NCBI RefSeq assembly: GCF_019703545.1
Contig: NZ_AP018771.1
Span: forward strand, 1,364,001-1,428,000
From: Haemophilus influenzae
Lineage (GTDB): Bacteria; Pseudomonadota; Gammaproteobacteria; Enterobacterales; Pasteurellaceae
Direction: 5' to 3'
DNA: 64,000 nucleotides
Below the pieces are notes generated by a model that saw only the letters and a program-made list of their open reading frames with translations, was not told where the DNA came from and did no database searches. Of this stretch, positions 57,748 to 63,785 are shown piece by piece. How positions within the stretch are numbered: position 1 is the first letter of the stretch; each line of letters begins with the position of its first letter. The translations under genes were made by a program, and so were the position numbers.

Positions 57748-58521
57748 TTATTTAACTAATGTAATTTTTGTTTTATTCGTACCAGTTAATTCAATTAAAC
57801 CATTTAAATCATTGATTGTAATATATTTGCCTTGTACGCTAATCACGCCGAGTTTTTGAAAGCGACCTAATAAGCGGCTGATGGTTTCTACTGTTAAACC
57901 TAGATAATTACCAATATCGCCACGTGTCATTGTTAAACGAAATTCTTTTGCTGAAAAACCTCGAGCAGAATAGCGTTTAGAAAGATTATGAATAAAAGCA
58001 GCCAAACGTTCTTCTGCATTCATTTTAGATAGCAATAAAATCATCTCTTGATCACTTTTAATTTCACTGCTCATCAAACGTAAAATTTGCTGGCGTAGTT
58101 TTGGCATTTTTCCTGCCAAATCATCTAAAATATCAAAAGGAATTTCACATACCATAGCCGTTTCTAGAGCTTGCGCAAAACTAGGGTGTTGCATTTGAGT
58201 AATGGCATCAAAACCAACTAGGTCACCGGGCAAATGAAATGAAGTAATTTGTTCTTCGCCAGATTCACTAATCGTATAGCTTTTTATTGTGCCTGAACGA
58301 ATAGCATAAATTGAATTGAGAGAATCTCCTGCTTTAAACAATACTTGAGACTTTTGAATCGGTTTTTTTCTCTCTATGATATTATCAAGCTGATCTAATT
58401 CTTGTTCATTTAAGGTAAAAGGAATACAAAGCTGACTAATACTGCAATCCTGACAATGAATCGCACAACCGCCTGATTGAATTTTGCGCCCTGATTGAGC
58501 TCCTGCAACGAAATTTTTCAT
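57748..58521 (-). CDS. fnr: Oxygen-sensing regulator FNR
   Basis: The 257-residue CRP-family regulator carries the iron-sulfur ligands Cys23, Cys26 and Cys32 in [16 protein letters not shown], plus the distal Cys in [10 protein letters not shown]. The DNA-recognition helix is [16 protein letters not shown], identical in key residues (E-x2-S-R) to E. coli FNR. It controls anaerobic genes by binding TTGAT-N4-ATCAA. A half-matching site lies in its own upstream region (58557-58570). Confidence 0.97.
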   Translation of the reverse strand: MKNFVAGAQSGRKIQSGGCAIHCQDCSISQLCIPFTLNEQELDQLDNIIERKKPIQKSQVLFKAGDSLNSIYAIRSGTIKSYTISESGEEQITSFHLPGDLVGFDAITQMQHPSFAQALETAMVCEIPFDILDDLAGKMPKLRQQILRLMSSEIKSDQEMILLLSKMNAEERLAAFIHNLSKRYSARGFSAKEFRLTMTRGDIGNYLGLTVETISRLLGRFQKLGVISVQGKYITINDLNGLIELTGTNKTKITLVK

Positions 58522-58556
58522 GTACGCCTCAAATATTGAAAAAAAATAGTGTAAAA

Positions 58557-58570
58557 TTGATCTAACGCAA
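58557..58570. promoter_or_regulatory. Possible FNR half-site between fnr and the small membrane gene
   Basis: TTGATCTAACGCAA has one perfect FNR half (TTGAT) and a 3/5 second half (CGCAA versus ATCAA). Its placement would allow autoregulation, as in E. coli. The match is weak. Confidence 0.25.
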
Positions 58571-58613
58571 ATATTCTACCACTAATTAGTCAGATTAAGA
58601 AGAGTAAAGCATT

Positions 58614-58706
58614 ATGGCAGCTGAAAAATTAACAAAAAAACGTTTAGCTCAAATTTTAATTATGTTGTGCATTTTAATTATTGCATTTGTTTGGCGATAT
58701 TTTTAG
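58614..58706 (+). CDS. 30-residue single-span membrane protein
   Basis: The frame MAAEKLTKKRLAQILIMLCI continues LIIAFVWRYF and stops at TAG 58704-58706. A basic N terminus is followed by one strongly hydrophobic segment (about residues 11-27), the usual plan of a small inner-membrane protein with its N terminus inside. A weak AAGAG site precedes the ATG. It is divergent from fnr with 92 bases between the start codons, so the two may share regulation. The function is unknown. Confidence 0.6.
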   Translation: MAAEKLTKKRLAQILIMLCILIIAFVWRYF

Positions 58707-58805
58707 AAAACAGAAAATTCTTGCTTATTTTTAAAACAAATGGATTATTTCCAATAAATTTTGCTTGTCACATTCTTATATATACGTATAATTCAACCCC
58801 ATTAA

Positions 58806-58891
58806 GCCTGGGTGGCGAAATTGGTAGACGCAGCGGATTCAAAATCCGCCGTTGAATAAACGTGTCGGTTCGAGTCCGACCCTAGGCACCA
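58806..58891 (+). tRNA. tRNA-Leu, anticodon CAA
   Basis: The acceptor arms GCCTGGG (58806-58812) and CCTAGGC (58881-58887) pair with one G-U. GCGGA-TTCAAAA-TCCGC gives anticodon CAA, which reads UUG. A long variable arm and GGTTCGAGTCC T arm follow. CCA is encoded at 58889-58891. A terminator follows, then an integrase fragment, so the gene is a likely phage attachment site. Confidence 0.95.
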
Positions 58892-58897
58892 CATACA

Positions 58898-58926
58898 AAC
58901 CCTTGACCGTTGGTCAGGGGTTTTTC
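58898..58926 (+). terminator. Terminator after tRNA-Leu
   Basis: AACCCTTGACC / GGTCAGGGGTT with a 3-nt loop and one wobble pair is followed by TTTCTTTT. Confidence 0.85.
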
Positions 58927-59020
58927 TTTTATGCATTTCAACCAGTAAAATCAATACGTTACGTTCACATCAGCCATAAACCCCTCATTAATTCCAACCT
59001 CAAATATTGCCATTTTTTAA

Positions 59021-59248
59021 GTATTTTTATGCATCGATTACGCCAATGCAACATTCCGAAAACTCAAAAAACTTGCCGAGCGAGAATATTTGCATTTTCA
59101 CGACACACGGCGTGAGGCATTAACTAGACTATCTAAAAAAGTAGATGTGATGACATTAGCCAAAATATCTGGGCACAGAGATATTTCGATTTTACAAAAT
59201 GTCTATTATGCCCCTGATATGGCGGAGGTGGCGGAATTACTTGATTAG
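59021..59248 (+). pseudogene. C-terminal fragment of a phage tyrosine integrase
   Basis: After a TAA at 59018-59020, the frame is open to TAG at 59246-59248 and reads ...DYANATFRKLKKLAERE, then HFHDTRREALTRLSKKVDVM, LAKISGHRDISILQNVYYA. It contains the H-x-x-R box (HDTRR), the second catalytic His-Arg-type element (SGHRD) and the nucleophile Tyr (VYY) of tyrosine recombinases. The first two thirds, including the first catalytic Arg, are gone. The site lies 130 bases after a tRNA gene, the usual place for int. Confidence 0.85.
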
Positions 59249-59523
59249 CTAATACGTTTAGCATTGATCCGCCCCCAACGAACAACTTCGCCTGCGATAT
59301 AGCGTGGGCGAGAATTTTGTTAATCGACCGTAACGGGGTTGGGAAAATTAGGCAGTTTTGAAATAATCTTGGCAACGGTTTGATAGTGTCGCCCAAAATA
59401 TATTGCGATATCCTCAAGCGTAATTAAATTTTGGCTTTTTTCAGTCAAATTGGATAACGCTGCCATTCTTGCCGCATTCACAATTTCCTCTTCGGCTTTC
59501 TGCGAAAGTTTAATTGGTTCCAT
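59245..59523 (-). pseudogene. Phage helix-turn-helix (excisionase/AlpA-like) protein with an internal stop
   Basis: The frame starts MEPIKLSQKAEEEIVNAARM and has a helix-turn-helix in NLITLEDIAIYFGRHYQTVAKIIS. After PVTVD comes TAA (59320-59322), but the same frame goes on with QNSRPRYIAGEVVRWGRIN to TAA at 59245. That extension (RPRY-AGEV-RW) is typical for this kind of DNA-binding protein, so the first stop looks like a nonsense mutation. The 67-residue piece might still be made. Confidence 0.65.
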
Positions 59524-59564
59524 ATTTCCTCCAATAAAAAATCGCCCATAAGAGCGGTGGTTTG

Positions 59565-59684
59565 TTAATATTGTTGTGTCTGTTCGGTGTGACAGATTTT
59601 GCCGTCACAGTCTTGATTAAAGTTTAGGGCGTGTGCCATATACACCACAAATGCACACACGAGCGTAATGATTAATTTGTTCAT
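59565..59684 (-). CDS. Small exported phage protein with three cysteines
   Basis: The 39-residue product MNKLIITLVCAFVVYMAHAL continues NFNQDCDGKICHTEQTQQY. It has a signal-peptide-like N terminus (possible cleavage after AHA) and Cys residues in a CDGKIC pattern. A GGAAC site sits just upstream. It resembles short lysis-associated or unknown proteins often seen beside antirepressor genes in Haemophilus phages. The function is unknown. Confidence 0.5.
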   Translation of the reverse strand: MNKLIITLVCAFVVYMAHALNFNQDCDGKICHTEQTQQY

Positions 59685-59827
59685 TTTCTGTTCCTTTTGT
59701 CGGATTTTAGGTGTGAGAATCCGCCGCAGGCTAAAAAAAGTGCGGTCAGATTTTGTGGTGTTTTATTGGGCGATGAGGTTTTTCGCTCTTTCCCAGTTAA
59801 TTTGATTAGACGCTTTAAATGGTGCAA

Positions 59828-60079
59828 TTAATTTCTGAGTTCTTTGCCCATATCGAGGGTGATGTGATATTCCTTGCGTGGGCGTCCATTGGTGCGTTCG
59901 GTAATGACGAGGTAGTCTTCATCTTGGATGAATCCATATTCGTTGATGCGGTTTTTGATCCAGTCATTGTAACGAGTTTGTATTTCTAGGAATGCGTGAA
60001 GTTCACGAGCGTTGCAAAGTTGAACAGGTTGATTTTGGATTAATCCGTTAAAAACAGGGATAAGATTTAAATGTGTCAT
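59828..60079 (-). CDS. AntA/AntB-type phage antirepressor, truncated
   Basis: The 83-residue product contains the AntA domain: [52 protein letters not shown] then [17 protein letters not shown]. Full antirepressors continue for 100 or more residues after KEL with an ERNEQG-type segment. Here the frame ends in RN. Downstream bases include a further readable stretch (PFKASNQINWERAKNLIAQ), so the gene looks shortened at its 3' end. Confidence 0.8.
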   Translation of the reverse strand: MTHLNLIPVFNGLIQNQPVQLCNARELHAFLEIQTRYNDWIKNRINEYGFIQDEDYLVITERTNGRPRKEYHITLDMGKELRN

Positions 60080-60267
60080 TTTGTGATTCTCTTAAGTAAG
60101 TTTTAAAACTCATCACGAACCACTGCGAATAGTTGGTGATGAACTGAACGAGGTTCGCAGTACCGTACTTAAGAGCAAAACGGCGGATCTTTCGATCCCC
60201 TCATTCAGCTCATCATTGGACTTTTTCGGAAATTTCCGAAAAAGGTAGATTTGCTGTTTTACGGCTA

Positions 60268-60290
60268 TAAAAAAAGACGCTTGAGCGTCT
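60268..60290 (-). terminator. Minus-strand terminator in the antirepressor leader
   Basis: AGACGCT / AGCGTCT with a 2-nt centre is followed on the minus strand by seven T residues. It would end a transcript of about 80 bases started at the promoter just upstream. Confidence 0.75.
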
Positions 60291-60356
60291 ATCTTTTCAC
60301 CGCTCCAAGTTATTCAGAAACTGCGACATTCCCGACTTTCTGTTGAAAGTGAGGGT

Positions 60357-60385
60357 ATCTTAATCCGAAGTGAGGGCGGTGTCAA
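60357..60385 (-). promoter_or_regulatory. Phage promoter A (minus strand)
   Basis: On the minus strand, TTGACA (60385-60380), 17 bases, then TAAGAT (60362-60357). The -35 is the exact sigma-70 consensus. It resembles promoter B, 703 bases to the right, over about 50 bases. Confidence 0.7.
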
Positions 60386-60392
60386 ATAAAAA

Positions 60393-60410
60393 GCCCCGAA
60401 TTTTCGGGGC
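60393..60410 (-). terminator. Minus-strand terminator after the 30-residue gene
   Basis: GCCCCGAA / TTCGGGGC with a 2-nt centre is followed on the minus strand by TTTTTATT, just before promoter A. Confidence 0.8.
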
Positions 60411-60416
60411 GGATTT

Positions 60417-60509
60417 TTATGATTGATTTTTTGCTTTTTGGTAAGCTAAACGTGAAGCAAGCATAGCTTGACGTTTAAGTTCTTTTGCACTGGGTTTAGT
60501 TTCTGCCAT
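60417..60509 (-). CDS. 30-residue basic phage protein
   Basis: The frame MAETKPSAKELKRQAMLASR continues LAYQKAKNQS and ends at a TAA that abuts the terminator hairpin. It is highly basic and helical. AGGAG sits 7 bases upstream, and the gene lies 3 bases after the 163-residue gene, so the two form a small operon from promoter B. The function is unknown. Confidence 0.6.
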   Translation of the reverse strand: MAETKPSAKELKRQAMLASRLAYQKAKNQS

Positions 60510-60512
60510 TGC

Positions 60513-61004
60513 TTACTCCTTATAGTTTGGGGTTTTGATAATAAAACAATCAGAGTTTTCGCCTAGTTGCCCGATTGGTTGAAAGTCTATCATAAGTGGA
60601 TGGCGATTGTCGCACATTTTTTGATACATTCGGCTCAATGAGGGGCGTTCAGCAATGAAAAAATAACATTCAGGCTGGTAAATTGAATAGTGCTTATAGA
60701 GCAATGTTTCAAGTTGTTCTTTTAAATGCTGAATATCGGTTTTCTTTAGCTGATGATTGATTGGTGGAGCGTATAGATCGATACTTGGTTCGGTGCTTTC
60801 GTAGTATTCTTTTACGCCAAATTTGACACTGTATGTTTTACGATTTTTTAATAGCGGCACTAAGCGTTCATCTAAAGAAAAGAGGCTTTCAATCACATCA
60901 TTATCCGATGAGAAATCAATAATATAATCAACATTTGCTACACGAAATTCAGCAAATTGATGAGGAATTGAATGATATTCAGATTCAATAAATAATTCTG
61001 TCAT
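60513..61004 (-). CDS. Hypothetical phage-region protein, 163 residues
   Basis: The product starts MTELFIESEYHSIPHQFAEF and includes VDYIIDFSSDNDVIESLFSLDERLVPLL and CYFFIAERPSLSRMYQKMC; I do not recognise the family. The start at 61004 is chosen because the bases before it hold a terminator-like hairpin and promoter B, with GTGGA close to the ATG. Codons further upstream (to 61136) overlap those elements. It is followed directly by the 30-residue gene. Confidence 0.6.
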   Translation of the reverse strand: MTELFIESEYHSIPHQFAEFRVANVDYIIDFSSDNDVIESLFSLDERLVPLLKNRKTYSVKFGVKEYYESTEPSIDLYAPPINHQLKKTDIQHLKEQLETLLYKHYSIYQPECYFFIAERPSLSRMYQKMCDNRHPLMIDFQPIGQLGENSDCFIIKTPNYKE

Positions 61005-61021
61005 ATTCCACGCTTTGGGTA

Positions 61022-61042
61022 TAAAAAAACCTCTAAAAGAGG
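61022..61042 (-). terminator. Weak minus-strand terminator between promoter B and its gene
   Basis: CCTCT / AGAGG with a 3-nt loop is followed on the minus strand by seven T residues. The 5-bp stem suggests partial termination. Confidence 0.5.
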
Positions 61043-61059
61043 CTGTTGAAAGTAGTACT

Positions 61060-61088
61060 ATCCTAATTCGAAGCAGGAGCGGTGTCAA
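61060..61088 (-). promoter_or_regulatory. Phage promoter B (minus strand)
   Basis: On the minus strand, TTGACA (61088-61083), 17 bases, then TAGGAT (61065-61060). It is followed, like promoter A, by CTTTCAACAG and a terminator. Confidence 0.7.
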
Positions 61089-61264
61089 ATATTTAAAAAA
61101 GACCGCACTTTTCAGGCGGTCAGTGGAGTAGTGCAATCAGTCTTTGCTGATTTTGTCTAGAATAAGGTGCCTTTCTTTATGCTTGTAAGGCTCAAGCCCT
61201 TATTGTTACCACAACACATAAGGAATATAATTTTCTCCAACCACAACACGAACAAGGAGAAATT

Positions 61265-61531
61265 ATGGCTAATTTAATTCTTACCTATGATTTAAGAAAT
61301 CAACGTGATTACAAATCATTAATTGAGGCAATTAAATCCTACGGAACTTATGCGAAGCTATTTGAATCGGTCTGGTATATTCGTTCAAGAACACATACGG
61401 CCGAGCAATGTCGGGATTATTTGCTTCAATTTATAGATAATGATGATCGTCTTGGCGTATTTGATTGCTCAAATAATGACTTTGCAACTATGAGAGCGTT
61501 AAATAAAGTTAGCAACCTATGGTCTAACTAA
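61265..61531 (+). CDS. Orphan Cas2/SinR-like protein
   Basis: The 88-residue product MANLILTYDLRNQRDYKSLI... has the small ferredoxin-like fold pattern of Cas2 relatives: an N-terminal strand ending in YDLRN, a helix (YKSLIEAIKSYGTYAKLFES), then VWYIRSRTHTAEQCRDYLLQFIDNDDRLGVFDC. Such SinR-family proteins occur alone in phages. No CRISPR array or other cas gene is visible nearby. An AAGGAG site precedes the ATG. It is the only plus-strand gene in this part of the region, and its last 15 bases overlap the converging neighbour. Confidence 0.7.
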   Translation: MANLILTYDLRNQRDYKSLIEAIKSYGTYAKLFESVWYIRSRTHTAEQCRDYLLQFIDNDDRLGVFDCSNNDFATMRALNKVSNLWSN

Positions 61532-61756
61532 CACGTAAACTTCACCAGTTTTATTATCAATTAGCTCTTCTTTTGTTTGGGCGTCACTAAATCGATTTAT
61601 ATAAGAAATTGCTTGGCATGCTCGCTCCTCTAAGCCAGGATGATAAGCACCGTTTTCAATCGCTTTCAAAATACAAGCGCGAATATGTTCTTTTTGAATT
61701 TCAGTTATGGTGTTGCTGGTAACACTGCCAGCCTCTGAATAGCGTTTTTCTTCCAT
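61517..61756 (-). CDS. Hypothetical phage-region protein, 79 residues
   Basis: The product begins MEEKRYSEAGSVTSNTITEI and continues QKEHIRACILKAIENGAYHPGLEERACQAISYINRF. The start at 61756 has GAGGT 5 bases upstream, whereas codons further up run through a structured noncoding region. No family is recognised. Its 3' end overlaps that of the Cas2-like gene. Confidence 0.6.
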   Translation of the reverse strand: MEEKRYSEAGSVTSNTITEIQKEHIRACILKAIENGAYHPGLEERACQAISYINRFSDAQTKEELIDNKTGEVYVLVRP

Positions 61757-61784
61757 TTTTAACCTCGTTTGTTTTATGTTTGCC

Positions 61785-61865
61785 ATTTCAAAACACACTT
61801 CATCTATCATTCGCAACGGTTTCACATGCCGTTGTGTCTCTGTACTAGCAAATGTGTTTTGAAAT
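61785..61865. ncRNA. Structured element 1: outer 13-bp stem with internal hairpin
   Basis: ATTTCAAAACACA (61785-61797) and TGTGTTTTGAAAT (61853-61865) are exact complements. Inside, CAACGG (61814-61819) pairs with CCGTTG (61829-61834). The element lies in the gap between two phage genes. Whether it is an RNA element or a DNA site is not known. Confidence 0.45.
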
Positions 61866-61948
61866 ATCCACATTGGGATATTCGCCTGCTTGAGCTCCAC
61901 TTTCGGCAACTGCACCGTTTTTCACTGGCTTTGCATGGGCAGACTTTA

Positions 61949-62040
61949 AAACTCACTCTTAACTAAGTAGGTTAGGGCTTTCAATCTAACGACCGCTTAG
62001 CACCGTTGGGCTTCCGTCTGCGCTTCCGCCGAGTGAGTTT
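61949..62040. ncRNA. Structured element 2: 10-bp outer stem
   Basis: AAACTCACTC (61949-61958) and GAGTGAGTTT (62031-62040) are exact complements enclosing 72 bases. An internal GTTAG...CTAAC pair lies inside. It sits beside element 1 with similar architecture. Confidence 0.4.
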
Positions 62041-62082
62041 CTTTAACCAAATTGTTTAAAATTTGTGATGAAAGTCACTGAC

Positions 62083-62292
62083 TTACATAAACTTTTTAGC
62101 TATTCTTGTAATCAACCTTGATACTTTCGATAGCGGATTTTCTGGGATGTGAATCTCAAATTTTAATTCGCCGTCATAAATAGCTTGGGACATTGCCTTT
62201 ATTTTTTCTTTGGCTTCTTCCGGGTTATTTGCGTAAACATCGCATGCCCATTTGGTGCCTTGGAAGTAATAATGGAATAAATACTTTTTCAT
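62083..62292 (-). CDS. Hypothetical phage-region protein, 69 residues
   Basis: The product MKKYLFHYYFQGTKWACDVY... with NNPEEAKEKIKAMSQAIYDGELKFEI resembles small phage proteins with a beta-beta-alpha pattern; no family name can be given. The C terminus is basic (RLITRIAKKFM). It has a GGGG-type ribosome site and is divergent from the DUF1508-like gene with only 13 bases between the two start codons, so any promoters must overlap the coding ends. Confidence 0.6.
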   Translation of the reverse strand: MKKYLFHYYFQGTKWACDVYANNPEEAKEKIKAMSQAIYDGELKFEIHIPENPLSKVSRLITRIAKKFM

Positions 62293-62305
62293 TGAGGAAC
62301 CCCTT

Positions 62306-62479
62306 ATGAAATTTGAAACTTATATGGACTCTCGCATTGAATGGCGATGGCGTCTAAAAGCGGATAACGGTAAAATCATTGCAGATAGCGGGGAAGGCTA
62401 TAAAAACTACACTGATTGTTTACACGCTATTGACTTAGTTAAATCAACTAACCAATCAACTAAGGTTGAAACGGTTTAA
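62306..62479 (+). CDS. YegP/DUF1508-domain small protein
   Basis: The 57-residue product MKFETYMDSRIEWRWRLKAD continues NGKIIADSGEGYKNYTDCLHAIDLVK. This matches the single DUF1508 repeat (WRWRLKA-NG-IIADSGEGY). GAGGAACC lies 9 bases before the ATG. Family members are common in phages and bacteria and have no established function. A terminator follows directly. Confidence 0.8.
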   Translation: MKFETYMDSRIEWRWRLKADNGKIIADSGEGYKNYTDCLHAIDLVKSTNQSTKVETV

Positions 62480-62484
62480 TTAAC

Positions 62485-62506
62485 AAAGCTCCGAAAGGGG
62501 CTTTTT
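62485..62506 (+). terminator. Terminator after the DUF1508-like gene
   Basis: AAAGCTCC / GGGGCTTT with a GAAA loop and a T tract (one wobble pair). Confidence 0.8.
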
Positions 62507-62509
62507 TCA

Positions 62510-62870
62510 TCACAAATTTTTAAAGAGCATTGAGATTGTGTATCTCGTTTTGATGGGGTTATTACCACACTTTGAAATAATATAATCGACACAAATTGTG
62601 ATTTTTTATCTAAAAAATTTCATAATGTGATTATATTGTTGATTTCTAAAGAAATAAATTTTTGAAAATGGCGTTTAATTGCTTGTTTTTTAATCAGTAG
62701 ATGAGCAAGAATAGAAAAGTGCGGTTGATTTTTGAGGTGCTTTTGTGAGTGTAAGCAAGTTTTAGTTGTAATTAAGCAAGTATGATGAGGGTGGATTTTT
62801 AGAGAGTTGCAGTAAATTGAGATGGAGATAAGCAAGATTTGGCGAATTTAAGCAAGGTAGATTTGAGTAA
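62510..62870. other. Gene-free interval with four TAAGCAAG repeats
   Basis: No supported gene is seen. TAAGCAAG occurs at 62752-62759, 62773-62780, 62829-62836 and 62849-62856, with spacings of 21, 56 and 20 bases, and a near copy (TGAGCAAG) lies at 62703. Two pairs are about two helical turns apart. One uptake signal lies at about 62717-62725. Confidence 0.6.
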
Positions 62871-62871
62871 T

Positions 62872-62896
62872 AAAAAACCGCCAGAAGAGGCGGTTT
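62872..62896 (-). terminator. Minus-strand terminator of the DUF3037 unit
   Basis: AAACCGCC / GGCGGTTT with a 6-nt loop is followed on the minus strand by a T tract. Confidence 0.75.
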
Positions 62897-62908
62897 ATTG
62901 TGGTTGAT

Positions 62909-62936
62909 ATGTCTCCGACATTAATGTCGGAGACAT
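62909..62936. repeat. Perfect 28-base palindrome
   Basis: ATGTCTCCGACATT followed immediately by its exact reverse complement. It has no T tract, lies 33 bases after the DUF3037 stop, and is not explained by any gene. Confidence 0.95.
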
Positions 62937-62969
62937 CAGATGAGGCGGCGTTAGTGCACGGTTTAAAGG

Positions 62970-63785
62970 TTAGATTGCTTTGGCGAAATTAATAATTTGT
63001 TTATCTTCATTCCAGCTAATGTGTTGTAACTTGAAGTGATCAAATGTTCGCTTAATTGTGTCGAGAATATTAGCTTTATGTGCTGTGTTTGGTGTATCAA
63101 GCGCAAATAAAATATTCTCTCTTTTAATAAATCCTTCTTGCTCTGCGCGATTAATTTTCGCTACCCAACTATCACAATGTTCAATCATGCTCGGACTTTC
63201 AACCTGATCGAATGCAAGAGGTTTTACCGCTTTTAAAATATGTTTATCTTGTTGGTTTTTCAATGCCAAAGGAAGGGCAAATTTAGCAAAATCACCATTC
63301 ACCATATATTGTTTGTATTGTGCAAGAACACTGTCGTTTTCTTGTCTAAACAAGGTTTTGTAATGTTTCAAAATCACTTGTTCTTGGCTTTCTGTTTTTA
63401 CTCCAGCATTTTGGATAAATTGCGTATATAGCTTGTTAAAATAATCTTGCGGATCATCCACCATACCTACCGCAGCATTGCTATATTGAACAATACCTTC
63501 TTTTACATCAATGTAATGGTGAAAAAAAGTCGCTATATCCTGCGCACTTCCGTTAAATGGCTGATTAACGACATATTGTAATTCATCATTAATCGTTTCG
63601 CGGACAGTTTCAAACATTTTGCTTTTATAGAAAAAATCATTCACGCGCTTGTTATTTTTAGGTACAAGTTGATAAGTGAGTTTTTTCTTTTCGGGCTCGC
63701 ACATCAATAAGCCAACATTGACGAACTCGCCTGTTTCAAAGTACGGACGATACCTCACAAAGCTGTATAAAATAGGTTGTTTCAT
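62970..63785 (-). CDS. DUF3037-domain protein
   Basis: The 271-residue product begins MKQPILYSFVRYRPYFETGEFVNVGLLMCEPEKKKLTYQLVP, the DUF3037 signature (YSF-RY-P-..GE-VNVG-L). A less conserved helical C-terminal half follows. Its ATG overlaps the stop of the upstream HipA-like gene (ATGA). DUF3037 genes are, to my knowledge, regularly adjacent to HipA-family kinases, and that partnership is seen here. The activity is unknown. Confidence 0.8.
   Translation of the reverse strand: MKQPILYSFVRYRPYFETGEFVNVGLLMCEPEKKKLTYQLVPKNNKRVNDFFYKSKMFETVRETINDELQYVVNQPFNGSAQDIATFFHHYIDVKEGIVQYSNAAVGMVDDPQDYFNKLYTQFIQNAGVKTESQEQVILKHYKTLFRQENDSVLAQYKQYMVNGDFAKFALPLALKNQQDKHILKAVKPLAFDQVESPSMIEHCDSWVAKINRAEQEGFIKRENILFALDTPNTAHKANILDTIKRTFDHFKLQHISWNEDKQIINFAKAI

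Larger units (their letters stand above)
60080..60416 (-). other. Palindrome-rich noncoding region upstream of the antirepressor
   Basis: This 337-base gap has no gene but contains AGTTTTAAAACT (12-base palindrome, 60099-60110) and a GGATC/GATCC hairpin (60185-60198). It also has a perfect 24-base palindrome centred between 60232 and 60233 (half CTTTTTCGGAAA, 60221-60244), plus the promoter and terminators listed separately. It looks like a phage control region. Confidence 0.7.

Noticed and set aside
61137..61264. CRISPR array next to the Cas2-like gene
   Set aside because: No regularly spaced direct repeats are present within several kilobases; the only repeats are hairpins and short motifs.
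62620..62835. 71-residue minus-strand frame
   Set aside because: Low-complexity composition, no ribosome site, and it runs through the TAAGCAAG repeats; no family resemblance.
62909..62936. 28-base palindrome as a transcription terminator
   Set aside because: No T tract follows on either strand, and a proper terminator lies just beyond it at 62872-62896.
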